Below, one piece after another: positions 50,811 to 59,480 of a DNA stretch of 64,000 bases. The notes under the pieces are model-generated. The model searched no databases. It had not been told where the DNA came from and saw nothing but the letters and a program-made list of their open reading frames with translations. This DNA is from Gracilimonas sp965227215 (GTDB lineage: Bacteria; Bacteroidota; Rhodothermia; Balneolales; Balneolaceae), in contig OZ245729.1 in the NCBI GenBank assembly GCA_965227215.1, positions 372,001 to 436,000 of the forward strand, in the 5' to 3' direction. Each line of letters starts with the position of its first letter. The first letter of the stretch is position 1. Made by a program: the position numbers and the translations under genes.

Positions 50811-53306
50811 CTAAAACCGAATCCAGTCCTTATCTTCCAGCCATTGGATAAGCGCGGGCAGAAAGGTAATCGAGGTCAATAACGTCATCCCAATTCCCAG
50901 TACCGCCATCACTCCTATCGATTGGAGCCCCGGATGATTGGTGAAAAGCAGTCCGGAAAAACCCAGCATAGTGGTAATAGAGCCCATGGTGATGTGCTGC
51001 CCCGTACTGGAAAGCACCTGCCACATGCTGTTCTTCCCTTCATCCCGGTATCGGTGCGCAAGGTGAACCCCGCTGTCTTCGCCAATCCCGAGAATAGCCG
51101 GAAGCACCACCAGGTTATAGAAGTTAAACTGCAGCCCGAAGATCATCATAATTCCAAACAGCCAAAGCAGGCCTACCAGTAACGGTAACATGGCTATGAT
51201 GGACCAGCGGAACGACCGGAAGGAAAACAGCATAAAGAAGTAGATAAACAGGAAGGTAGCCCCTACCATGTACGGACTTTCCCGTTGCATAAGCTCCAGC
51301 ATGGAAGCAGCCACAATGGAAGTACTGGCGCCATAAAAGGTCTCCCCGCTGTCCAGTTTTACAACGGCTACATCTTCCTTAAAAGCGAGTGACTTTTTCC
51401 CGTCACCAAGTCCTACCGAAGGATAGATAATCACAAAACGCCCTACTTCTCCATCTTTGGTTATAAACCGGGATTTCAGGTAATTCGGTATCGAATCCAG
51501 CGAAACTGGCTCGGTGGTTTGGGAGGCCATACGGAGTTTTTCAAGGTCTTCATCATCCTGTTCAACCAAAAACGGATCCTGCAGCAGCTCGCGTATCTCA
51601 GCGATCTTCTGGAGCTTCTGCTGTTCTACCGCCTCATTGATTGGATAACGTTCCTGTAGAGTCTCCACGCTTTGGATAGTCGGTGAAGTGGTATCGGAGG
51701 CCATACGCTCTTTCAGGATGTTCGATATTTCTTCTACCTGCTCATTCGTCTCGGCAATGATGTAAGCCGGATTACGCTTGCTGTTGTCATCTACCTGACC
51801 GGCAAAGGAGCGAAATTCTTCATACTCAGGGAAAGTCGGTTCCAGTTCGCCAAAATCGTACTGAAAGCGGAGATTTCCGCTAAAGCCTAGCACAAAGGCC
51901 GAGGCTACCAAACCTACCGCTACAATGGTTCGTGCAAACGGATAGCGGTGTACGCCGGTGTACTCCTCTTTGAGCTCATCAGCGACCAGAATCCAGTTCA
52001 GGCGTTCATCAAAAATAACCAACAGAGCCGGCATAATGTAAAGCATGGCTACCAGCGCCAGCAGAATTCCGGTTCCCGATATAAATCCAAATTCTGAGAA
52101 ACCCCGGAAATCGGCAAACATCAGAATGTATAAAGCCGCTGCCGTAGTAAAGGCCGAAACGAGAATGGCCTCTCCGGTTTTTTCATTGGTTTTCATAACA
52201 GCATCGCGTACGCCCATTCCCAGCGAGCGCAGTTCGATATACCGGGCATAGTAGTGGATGCCGTAATCGATCCCCAGACCAAACAGAATTACAAAAAGAA
52301 CCGAAGTCATGGTATTCAATATTCCTAAATAGAAATAGGTAATTCCGAACGTCCAGGTAAGACTCATCAATAGCGGAACCCCGATGATAAGTACGGGTAC
52401 CGGCATGCGTAATACGTGAGACCAAACAGAGTAATTTCCCTTCCCTTTGGTTCCTTTGCGGTAGTGGATGTACTTCTTCAGGAAGAAGTAGAGCATCACC
52501 AGTAAAATGACACTGCTTATACCACTGGCAAAACTTCCCAATACGTCGTTCATGATGGAGCTTAGTTCCTCAAGGTGACGTTTTAACCTGCCACCAAAAC
52601 GGACTTCCATCTCCGGGTGGTAGGCCTGTGGATTCATGGAAGCCAGCAACGAATCATATTCCTCGAACATATCCTCCAGGTACTTAATATCACTTTTGGA
52701 GCCGGTGGGATATAATTTCACCACCAAAATGGTGCTGTCTTCATTCACCGGGTATTCAGAAGGAACCAGCATGTTATAGCTTTCTTCAAAGTCTTCGGCT
52801 CCGGCGGATTCTTCCTCTTCTTCGTCTCCCAGATCAAAATAAAAGGGATTGGCCTCTTCTTTAGCCTGCTGGATTTCATCTTCCAGGTATTGGGTAACTT
52901 CTTCCAGCTCATTCTCGCTGGCCAGATAAAGGGCATTATTTTTCACAAACTCTGTTTCCCTTCGGAACTCGGCCTGCTTAAAAAAGGTGTCTTCGTAGCG
53001 GGGATAATATAAATCGAGGGAGCGCTGAATGAGGGTGTCAGCGAAGGCTTTATTGGCCTCAAAACTCGGGGAGTTGATTACCACAAGCATGGCCGTTTCG
53101 CCGCCTACCGACTCACTCAATTTTTCCAGAGCCAGTACATTGGGATGATCTTCGGGGAGCAGATTTGCTATATCGGTATCTATCTTAAGCTGAAGTGCAT
53201 AATACCCGCCTAAAACGGCCAGTACAATACATATGGTGATAACCCAATACGGATGAGAGTAATTGAATTTTAAAAGTGGCTTCAGAAGCCTCAGAAGTTG
53301 TTTCAT
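50811..53306 (-). CDS. MMPL/RND-family exporter
   Basis: Inner-membrane RND transporter of 831 residues, the size and layout of the MMPL/HpnN group: TM1 (WVITICIVLAVLGGYYAL, about 22-39), a periplasmic domain to about residue 260, five spans with the FGLGIDYGIHYYARY motif in TM4, a second periplasmic domain (about 470-650) and a second block of spans with ILGIGEDSGVHLAHRYRD. The Asp residues in the GIDYG and GEDSG segments are the likely proton-relay sites. An acidic insert (GDEEEEESAGAEDF) occurs in the first periplasmic domain. Substrate unknown (lipid or hydrophobic compound export is typical). No membrane-fusion or OMP partner gene is adjacent. Confidence 0.92.
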   Translation of the reverse strand: MKQLLRLLKPLLKFNYSHPYWVITICIVLAVLGGYYALQLKIDTDIANLLPEDHPNVLALEKLSESVGGETAMLVVINSPSFEANKAFADTLIQRSLDLYYPRYEDTFFKQAEFRRETEFVKNNALYLASENELEEVTQYLEDEIQQAKEEANPFYFDLGDEEEEESAGAEDFEESYNMLVPSEYPVNEDSTILVVKLYPTGSKSDIKYLEDMFEEYDSLLASMNPQAYHPEMEVRFGGRLKRHLEELSSIMNDVLGSFASGISSVILLVMLYFFLKKYIHYRKGTKGKGNYSVWSHVLRMPVPVLIIGVPLLMSLTWTFGITYFYLGILNTMTSVLFVILFGLGIDYGIHYYARYIELRSLGMGVRDAVMKTNEKTGEAILVSAFTTAAALYILMFADFRGFSEFGFISGTGILLALVAMLYIMPALLVIFDERLNWILVADELKEEYTGVHRYPFARTIVAVGLVASAFVLGFSGNLRFQYDFGELEPTFPEYEEFRSFAGQVDDNSKRNPAYIIAETNEQVEEISNILKERMASDTTSPTIQSVETLQERYPINEAVEQQKLQKIAEIRELLQDPFLVEQDDEDLEKLRMASQTTEPVSLDSIPNYLKSRFITKDGEVGRFVIIYPSVGLGDGKKSLAFKEDVAVVKLDSGETFYGASTSIVAASMLELMQRESPYMVGATFLFIYFFMLFSFRSFRWSIIAMLPLLVGLLWLFGIMMIFGLQFNFYNLVVLPAILGIGEDSGVHLAHRYRDEGKNSMWQVLSSTGQHITMGSITTMLGFSGLLFTNHPGLQSIGVMAVLGIGMTLLTSITFLPALIQWLEDKDWIRF

Positions 53307-53757
53307 GTAACTATGTTCCTGGAAAATTCTTTAATCAACGCCCTGAATATGTTTGAGGGTCTGATTCTATTTTGCAGATGACTTCAGCTAATGGTGGATG
53401 ATGCTGATTTCTTTATTTCAAAACATCTAACATAAAAAATATGACCTCCAATCCTGAAGCGGTGGAAATTAACTGTTTTTCGCCTAATTTATTCCATGTG
53501 ATCACGCAATTTTAAAAAACAAAACATCTTCTGTGAACATAGCTATAATTGATTCAGACTAATCAATGATTTGCTCCGTTTGTTCGAATAAGTATCCGAA
53601 GAATAATTTTCAAATTCGCCAATGAAATCTTCCAAAGCCGTGTTAAGCCTTTAAAATTTACTTCAACATCTAAATTGAAATTGAATTTACTCCGAAATAA
53701 ACTATTGTCATCTGCACAACGCCCTTTTCGCATCCAATTTTTCAATTATATTCATCA
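53307..53757. other. Divergent intergenic region
   Basis: 451 AT-rich bases between the RND gene and the AttH-like gene. An ATTGATT / AATCAAT inverted repeat lies at 53548-53567. A 60-codon minus-strand frame at 53563-53745 is strongly biased by AT content and not supported. No convincing -7 box or RNA gene was seen. Confidence 0.45.
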
Positions 53758-54807
53758 ATGAAATCGTATTTCTTTAGGTTCTTCTTATTTCTTTTTTTGC
53801 TACCGGCTTCACTCTCTGCTCAAACGGTGTATTTTCCTGTTGGCAGCTTTGGGGATGCTGATGAGGAGGACTTCGCAGCCAAGAATATTCAGTCAAAGTA
53901 CTTTAATGAACTGTGGACCTATCACGTGCACCTGAATAACGGCGTTCAGCTTATCTATACCTTCTCCATTAATGATTTTGGCTCATTCAAAGGCAGAGTT
54001 ACCGGCGTTAAGCTTTCGGTTAGCTGGACAAATGGAAATACCTACGTAGTAAACAAAGAATATGACCCCAACACCCTGATTGTTGATCCGGACAGCAATT
54101 ACATCCGGCCACATCCTGAACGCCCTTATTGGGGCAAAGGCCGTTTTGATGATAAACACCGCTTGTTTTTTCACAATACCAATGACGGAGTTCAATACGA
54201 CCTTGATTTGACCTTCAGCAACATTGCAAAAGGTAAAACCATGGGTGATGGTGTGTATAGAGTTGGAAATAATGAACTCGGAATGGCTTTGCTGATTCCA
54301 CATGCCGATGTCAGCGGTATGGTTGCCATCAACGGTGATACGCTAAAGGTAACAGGCGTGGGGTATATGGATCATATCTATCAGAATAACCTGTCTTCAG
54401 AAATCATAGACCGAAGTTATCGCATCAAAACAGGGGATGATGAGAATGGTATGTTTTTTCATTTCCTGACGCTACGAAAGGCCGGCCTCCAAACCCCAAT
54501 TGGATACGGAGTCGGTTATCGAAACGGACTCGAATTCCTGATCACTCCTTCTTCCATAGAACGAATAGAATCAGATCCGGAAACTTCTGAACTAGACAGC
54601 TATGTCAAGATTAAACCGTTTCAGACCGACCTGTTGAACGTGAGGGTGAAAAGGCACATGGATACCTATTCCCTGCTCAATGAATTAAGTGGTATCAAAC
54701 GGTTTGTTGCAAAGAAAGTGATTGGCGGAGAGCTTATCGAGATGAACGGAACGGTGACCATCAACAAAAACCAGCCGGGATATTTTTATTACCTGGTTAC
54801 TAAATAG
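53758..54807 (+). CDS. Secreted AttH/CrtC/Svf1-like lipocalin-fold protein
   Basis: 349 residues with a signal peptide (FFLFLFLLPASLSAQ) and a duplicated lipocalin-like beta-barrel (about 25-345). The central segment has ELGMALLIPHADVSG and GVGYMDHIYQNN, which corresponds to the GYxDHxWG-type motif of the AttH/CrtC (carotenoid hydratase-like) superfamily, here with Tyr replacing the usual Trp position. CrtC enzymes hydrate carotenoid termini and AttH/Svf1 relatives bind hydrophobic molecules, so a lipid-binding or enzymatic envelope role is inferred. It is convergent with the inositol operon; no operon partners. Confidence 0.7.
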   Translation: MKSYFFRFFLFLFLLPASLSAQTVYFPVGSFGDADEEDFAAKNIQSKYFNELWTYHVHLNNGVQLIYTFSINDFGSFKGRVTGVKLSVSWTNGNTYVVNKEYDPNTLIVDPDSNYIRPHPERPYWGKGRFDDKHRLFFHNTNDGVQYDLDLTFSNIAKGKTMGDGVYRVGNNELGMALLIPHADVSGMVAINGDTLKVTGVGYMDHIYQNNLSSEIIDRSYRIKTGDDENGMFFHFLTLRKAGLQTPIGYGVGYRNGLEFLITPSSIERIESDPETSELDSYVKIKPFQTDLLNVRVKRHMDTYSLLNELSGIKRFVAKKVIGGELIEMNGTVTINKNQPGYFYYLVTK

Positions 54808-54846
54808 CTTTTACCTTAAGGGTAAGTCCAAAAGGTGAAAGTTATT

Positions 54847-55593
54847 TTAAAATAATCTAGCTTCTTCGCGAAGTAACTGCTCGGCATGAGACAGCATTTC
54901 CGGGGTGTCCACATCCTGCCAAAAAGCATCCCCGATATCGAGAGTATGCATTTTTCCGGCCTCAGCCAGTGCCTGAACTCCATCAGAAAGTGAGGCATCA
55001 CCGGTAGCCTTATACACCTTTTTAATTTCTTCCATCAAGCCTTTTGTGCATACAAATACTCCGGTGTCGATACAGTTGTATTTGCTGATCAGCTTGCCTA
55101 TCGCTTTGATACGCCCTTCTTTTACCATCACTTTGGTGGCATCGTCCATGTCAAAGATTTCATCCACTTTGTAGTCTACCAATAAAGTAGCGGTACCTTC
55201 ATCGGGCTGATGTGCCCCGGCTAATTTCATCATTTGATCAGAAAGGATATGATCAGCCATAGTCAGGATGAAGTCACCTTCAACAAAGGGCTCTGCAGCT
55301 AATACCGAGATTCCGTTACTCAAATCATACCGTTTGTTATGGGCAAACTCGATGGGAATATCACCGGTGTAGGAATCAAGGATATCATTTTTAATCTCTT
55401 CAAACCCAAAGCCAAGCACAATGACCACTTTATCGCATCCTGCCATATTCAAACTTTCGATGGTGCGATAAATGAGCGGAGTACCACCAACGGAAGTCAG
55501 TGGTTTAAGGTCCGTATCTGTGTCTGCACCGGCAAGGCGGGAACCGAATCCCGCCGCTAAAATTACACCAGTTTTCATAGGTAAGTCAGACAT
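54847..55593 (-). CDS. Inositol-1-phosphate cytidylyltransferase-like nucleotidyltransferase (CDP-inositol forming)
   Basis: 248-residue sugar-nucleotidyltransferase fold: GVILAAGFGSRLAG signature at about 9-22, LKPLTSVGGTPLIYR, VVIVLGFGFEEIKND, then the metal-binding Asp in FILTMADHILSD, GRIKAIGKLISKYNCIDTG and the WQDVDTPEM end. The pattern closely follows the IPCT half of archaeal IPCT/DIPPS, including FILTMxDH and CxDTGxF, and it lacks the CDP-alcohol phosphotransferase half. It lies directly downstream (5-base gap) of inositol-3-phosphate synthase, so it probably activates L-myo-inositol-1-phosphate with CTP to CDP-inositol. A phosphocholine cytidylyltransferase is the main alternative. 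Confidence 0.82.
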   Translation of the reverse strand: MSDLPMKTGVILAAGFGSRLAGADTDTDLKPLTSVGGTPLIYRTIESLNMAGCDKVVIVLGFGFEEIKNDILDSYTGDIPIEFAHNKRYDLSNGISVLAAEPFVEGDFILTMADHILSDQMMKLAGAHQPDEGTATLLVDYKVDEIFDMDDATKVMVKEGRIKAIGKLISKYNCIDTGVFVCTKGLMEEIKKVYKATGDASLSDGVQALAEAGKMHTLDIGDAFWQDVDTPEMLSHAEQLLREEARLF

Positions 55594-55598
55594 GAAGC

Positions 55599-56915
55599 TT
55601 ATTTATAGGAATCGTAATTCTCAGACAGGTGAGTTACAGGCTCTTCTCCACCCATTACACGCAGGGTGTTTTTGAGTCTGAAATGCTGAATAAAAATATC
55701 GTGCTCCTGAACATGTCCGTCTTCAACCTGAGGACTCTTGAAGTAGAAACTCAACCACTCCTGAATACCGGCTTTACCTTCACGCTTGGCAAGGTCAAGA
55801 AATAGGGCTAAATCAAGTACGATTGGTGCGGCAAGGATTGAATCACGGCACAGGAAATCCACTTTGATCTGCATAGGGTATCCCATCCAGCCGAAAATAT
55901 CGATGTTATCCCAGCCTTCTTTCTCGTCACCGCGTGGCGGGTAGTAGTTTATACGTACTTTGTGGTATAAATCTTTGTAGAGGTCTTTGTACGTATCGGG
56001 TTGAAGGATGGTATCGAGCACACCCGACTTGGTTACTTCTTTTGACTTGAAGCTTTCCGGATCGTCCAGCACTTCACCATCACGGTTTCCTAAAATATTG
56101 GTTGAGAACCATCCCTTAATACCCAACATTCGCGTTTTAAAACCGGGTGCTAAAATAGTTTTCATCAGGGTTTGTCCGGTCTTGAAGTCTTTACCGGCAA
56201 TAGGCACACCCTTCTCTTCTGCCAATTGAGTTAAGGCAGGGTTATCAGCCGACAAGTTTGGAGCGCCGTTGGCATACGGTACACCTTCCATAATGGCAGC
56301 GTATGCATAAAGCTGAGAAGGAGCAATTGCCTCATCATTTTCTTCCAGACCTTTCTCAAAGGCTTCGATCGACATATGGCAAGCAGATGGTGATTGATAC
56401 ACTTCCGTAGAACCACACCATACCATTACGGCACGGGTTGCTCCGGTTTCTTTCATCCGGTTGCGAATGTCTTCGCGAAGCTGTTCGGCCAGGTCTTTCT
56501 TGGTTTTGAAATCTTTCACGTTTGGCCCGTCCAGTTTCTTCACATACTTTTGCTCAAAAGCGGCCGACATCGGCTCAATACTTTTTAGAAAATCAGCAAT
56601 AGGATCGATATCCTGAGGCTTCAACACATTGGCATGGACGCAAGCATCATAAACATTATCGGGCTTTGCATCCCAGCCTCCGAATGTCAGGTCTTCCAAA
56701 TCGGCAAGAGGTAAAAAATCTTTGATGAGAGGATTTCGATTTTCAGACCGTGCTCCCAGGCGGATGGTCTGCATTTGGGTAAGTGAACCGATTGGCTTGG
56801 ACAATCCTTTTCGGATGGATTCAACACCTGCAATAAAGGTGGTGGCAACGGCTCCCATTCCCGGAGTTAAAACTAATAATTTTCCGTCTGCTGCTTTTGT
56901 GCTGTTATTTGACAT
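55599..56915 (-). CDS. ino1: Inositol-3-phosphate synthase (MIPS)
   Basis: NAD-dependent isomerisation of glucose 6-phosphate to myo-inositol 1-phosphate (3-phosphate), first step of inositol lipid synthesis. 438 residues, matching the bacterial MIPS length. Visible motifs: N-terminal LLVLTPGMGAVATTFIAGVE for NAD binding, LTFGGWDAKPDN, VWCGSTEVYQSP, VPIAGKDFKTGQTLMKTIL with the conserved active-site Lys, GWFSTNILGNRDG, and the KVDFLCRDSILAAPIVLDL catalytic segment. It is followed directly by the CDP-inositol-forming cytidylyltransferase gene; the pair forms a two-gene operon. An AACTTG-CT-CAAGTT palindrome lies upstream near 56962-56975. Confidence 0.95.
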   Translation of the reverse strand: MSNNSTKAADGKLLVLTPGMGAVATTFIAGVESIRKGLSKPIGSLTQMQTIRLGARSENRNPLIKDFLPLADLEDLTFGGWDAKPDNVYDACVHANVLKPQDIDPIADFLKSIEPMSAAFEQKYVKKLDGPNVKDFKTKKDLAEQLREDIRNRMKETGATRAVMVWCGSTEVYQSPSACHMSIEAFEKGLEENDEAIAPSQLYAYAAIMEGVPYANGAPNLSADNPALTQLAEEKGVPIAGKDFKTGQTLMKTILAPGFKTRMLGIKGWFSTNILGNRDGEVLDDPESFKSKEVTKSGVLDTILQPDTYKDLYKDLYHKVRINYYPPRGDEKEGWDNIDIFGWMGYPMQIKVDFLCRDSILAAPIVLDLALFLDLAKREGKAGIQEWLSFYFKSPQVEDGHVQEHDIFIQHFRLKNTLRVMGGEEPVTHLSENYDSYK

Positions 56916-57052
56916 TCGTAACTTTTTAGCTGAAAATTTTAATCCTTAAAGATAAAGAACTTGCTCAAGTTATGTTAGCACTTAATTAGTAATTCTCTAA
57001 GAATTTGATAACATCCCGGCCAATCTTCATTTCAATTGCCAGCACTTCGCCC

Positions 57053-57060
57053 TATATTTG
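57053..57060 (+). promoter_or_regulatory. -7 element (TATATTTG) for the flippase gene
   Basis: TATATTTG fits TAnnTTTG, 53 bases before the ATG at 57114. TTG at 57036-57038 is closer than the usual -33 distance. Confidence 0.4.
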
Positions 57061-57113
57061 CTGACTCCATTTTCACAAACAAAAGCGACAATCCCTGATG
57101 ATTATTCAAGAAC

Positions 57114-58550
57114 ATGAGTGAAAGTTCCTTTGCGCGCAGAGTAGCGTCCTCGGTGCTCTACAGTGGAGTTGGATCGGTTACAGCACGTCTGCTGAATGCT
57201 GTCGCTCTTTTCTATACGCTCAAAGTTATTTCTGAAGAGCAGTTCGGGATTGCTGCACTCGCTCTCGCTTTTTTCAGTACCACCAAAGCCCTGACGGAAT
57301 TAGGACTCGGAACCGCACTGGTACAGGAAAAGAGAATCGGGCGCACACAAGTAGATTCGCTGTTCTGGATCAGCTTTCTGCTATCGGTTGCGGTATATGG
57401 TATCATTTACCTTGGCGCCCCTTTTGTGGCTCAGTTTTATGATACGCCGGTGCTCTCTTCCATGATCCGGGTATATATGCTGGGTATTATTGTCTTCAGC
57501 TTTTATATGATTTCAAGCAAGCTGATGATGCGTGATCTTGAGTTTAAGAAGCTGGCTATCAGCGATAACGTGGCTTTGGCATCCTCAGCGGGCTTAATGA
57601 TTTACCTGGCTTACACGGGCTGGGGAGCCTGGGCTATCATTCTTGCAGAACTGGCCAATAAAGTAGGGCAAATGGTATTCTGTATGTTTTTCAAGCCATA
57701 CTGGCCGCGTTTCCATTACGATCATGGTAAAGTGAAGCACTTGATCGAGTTCGGGATGTTTACCACCGGCTCCAACTTCTTCCAGAAATTCTATATGAAT
57801 GCAGATTACCTGATCATTGGTAAGTTCTTTTCCATGGAGCTGGTCGGGATCTATTCATTTGCCTACCGTCTTGTATTTGATACCGTGAAGGAGCTTTCCA
57901 ATGTAATTAATCGGGTGGCCTACCCTGCTTTTGCCAAGCTTCAAAACCAGGTTCCGCGACTGCGTAATTATTTCTTCACTATGTCGCGTGCCAGTATGCT
58001 TTTGGTGGGAACCGTAATGGTCATAATCGGTACGTACATCGACTGGTTTCTGCCACTTGTGGGCTATGAGAAATGGATGGACGCCGTTCCTTATATGAGA
58101 ATATTTGTAGCCGTTGGTATTATTCAATGCCTGGTTACCCTGCTTCCAAAACTGATTAACGCTAAAGGGGAAGCCAAATTTATTTTCTATTTTACTACGG
58201 CAAATGCCATTCTGCTCCCTGCCGGGTTCCTTATCGCCTCACAGATAAGTATGATGGCTGTCGCCCTTGTATGGCTGACTGTGTACCCGCTGGTTTCATT
58301 GGTCATCATTTACTTCGGGGCTAAACTCACCGAGACCGATGTTTGGAAGTTTGGATTGAAGAGTATCTCGGCCTTTGCCACGCTAATCCCCCTCGCAGGC
58401 TTTGCCTATGCCGTTAGATATGGCATTACCACCTTTTATGGAGAAGTAACCATAGGAGCGGTAGCATTGGCAGCTGTCTTTGTATTCAGCGTCACCGCAT
58501 CCGTTATCTGGTTCCGCGAAAAAGATGCTATTCAGGCTATTCGGAAATAA
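57114..58550 (+). CDS. Polysaccharide flippase (PST/Wzx, MOP superfamily)
   Basis: 478-residue inner-membrane protein with about 12-14 spans: an ASSVLYSGVGSVTARLLNAV opening helix, GIAALALAFFSTTKALTELG, and a long set of helices ending FVFSVTASVIWF. Family order and length match Wzx/RfbX-type lipid-linked oligosaccharide flippases of the MOP superfamily, which move undecaprenyl-linked repeat units to the periplasm. No polymerase or initiating glycosyltransferase is adjacent. Its stop codon abuts that of the convergent sulfotransferase gene, no base between. It belongs with the downstream sulfation/Wzi genes in what appears to be a surface-polysaccharide locus. Confidence 0.9.
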   Translation: MSESSFARRVASSVLYSGVGSVTARLLNAVALFYTLKVISEEQFGIAALALAFFSTTKALTELGLGTALVQEKRIGRTQVDSLFWISFLLSVAVYGIIYLGAPFVAQFYDTPVLSSMIRVYMLGIIVFSFYMISSKLMMRDLEFKKLAISDNVALASSAGLMIYLAYTGWGAWAIILAELANKVGQMVFCMFFKPYWPRFHYDHGKVKHLIEFGMFTTGSNFFQKFYMNADYLIIGKFFSMELVGIYSFAYRLVFDTVKELSNVINRVAYPAFAKLQNQVPRLRNYFFTMSRASMLLVGTVMVIIGTYIDWFLPLVGYEKWMDAVPYMRIFVAVGIIQCLVTLLPKLINAKGEAKFIFYFTTANAILLPAGFLIASQISMMAVALVWLTVYPLVSLVIIYFGAKLTETDVWKFGLKSISAFATLIPLAGFAYAVRYGITTFYGEVTIGAVALAAVFVFSVTASVIWFREKDAIQAIRK

Positions 58551-59447
58551 TTAAACGGTAAACTCGTAATCTTTCAGGAAGTCGTACTTCTGGCTTCGCT
58601 CCGCTACCTGATCAATCATCTCCTGTGGCCACTCAATCTTAGTCCGGCTCTTGGAAGGTGAATCAAATACTTTGGCTGCTGCGGCTTTGATGTAATCCTC
58701 ATACGGCTCAACCTCCAAAAACTCTACCAACGTGCGGAGTGTTTGCTCTGAATCTGAAATAAATTCTTCGTGGGTTAGTTCACACCACTCATCTTCGGCC
58801 ACTTCTGATTTAAGCCTGGCATTCGCTTCTACCCTCTTGAAGTAACTGTCTATAGCTTCTTGAAGGCTCGGCTGTACCGACCATTTTCTTTTGTGTGTGG
58901 CGATATTGTCCAGCGGGTGACGAACAATATGAATCAGTTTGATAGGAAGCTGAACTTCTTTTCTGAGCTTTTCAATAATATCAGGTTTTGCCTGCAGGTG
59001 TCGGGATGATCCTCCTCCCTTTTTATCACCAATTACCTTTAGGTTTCGGTATCGCCCTTGCCACAGTCCTTCGATGGCGTAATCATAGCCGGTCCATTCG
59101 CGGCCTTTTCCGGTAAAAACTTTGTCTTTATGGAGAATGAGACTGAAAATCTGTTCGCGGCTGAATCCGGCTCTCAAGTAACGCAGTGCATCCAATTCAT
59201 GAGAAATAACCACATCGGGATGAGCATCCAACAGAGAACCCACTAGGGTATGACCACTTCGGGGGTAGCCTACGAACATGCAGTAGCGTTCAATTTCGTT
59301 GTAATCCCATTTGAAATGCGAGTTCATAATTTTACTCTTCACGTAATCCCAGGGCATCCCAAGATCTGCACGAAGATCCCTGCGTTCGAACCCAAGTGCA
59401 TCTGATAAAGCGGTTATTTGTTCACCAACTTTTTTTAATACCGCCAT
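58551..59447 (-). CDS. PAPS-dependent sulfotransferase 1
   Basis: 298 residues, sulfotransferase fold. The 5'-phosphosulfate loop is CMFVGYPRSGHTLVGSLLDA (about 51-70) and the 3'-phosphate-binding segment is LIHIVRHPLDNIATHKRKW (about 171-189); a C-terminal SRTKIEWPQEMIDQV follows. The family transfers sulfate from PAPS to hydroxyl or amine groups of glycans, lipids or proteins. It lies beside a second sulfotransferase (34-base gap) and a glycerophosphotransferase-like gene, on the same strand, so a sulfated surface polymer is the likely substrate. The ATG start is followed quickly by the conserved core. Confidence 0.88.
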   Translation of the reverse strand: MAVLKKVGEQITALSDALGFERRDLRADLGMPWDYVKSKIMNSHFKWDYNEIERYCMFVGYPRSGHTLVGSLLDAHPDVVISHELDALRYLRAGFSREQIFSLILHKDKVFTGKGREWTGYDYAIEGLWQGRYRNLKVIGDKKGGGSSRHLQAKPDIIEKLRKEVQLPIKLIHIVRHPLDNIATHKRKWSVQPSLQEAIDSYFKRVEANARLKSEVAEDEWCELTHEEFISDSEQTLRTLVEFLEVEPYEDYIKAAAAKVFDSPSKSRTKIEWPQEMIDQVAERSQKYDFLKDYEFTV

Positions 59448-59480
59448 TTTTTTACCTAACTATCTGTTTTTTTATTCGAA

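Noticed and set aside
53563..53745. Minus-strand open frame of 60 codons upstream of the AttH-like gene
   Set aside because: AT-biased, no ribosome site, no recognisable domain, and in the divergent promoter region.
54808..54846. Terminator between the AttH-like and cytidylyltransferase genes
   Set aside because: Only a five-pair TTACC/GGTAA stem with a loop of five and no strong T run; too weak to call.
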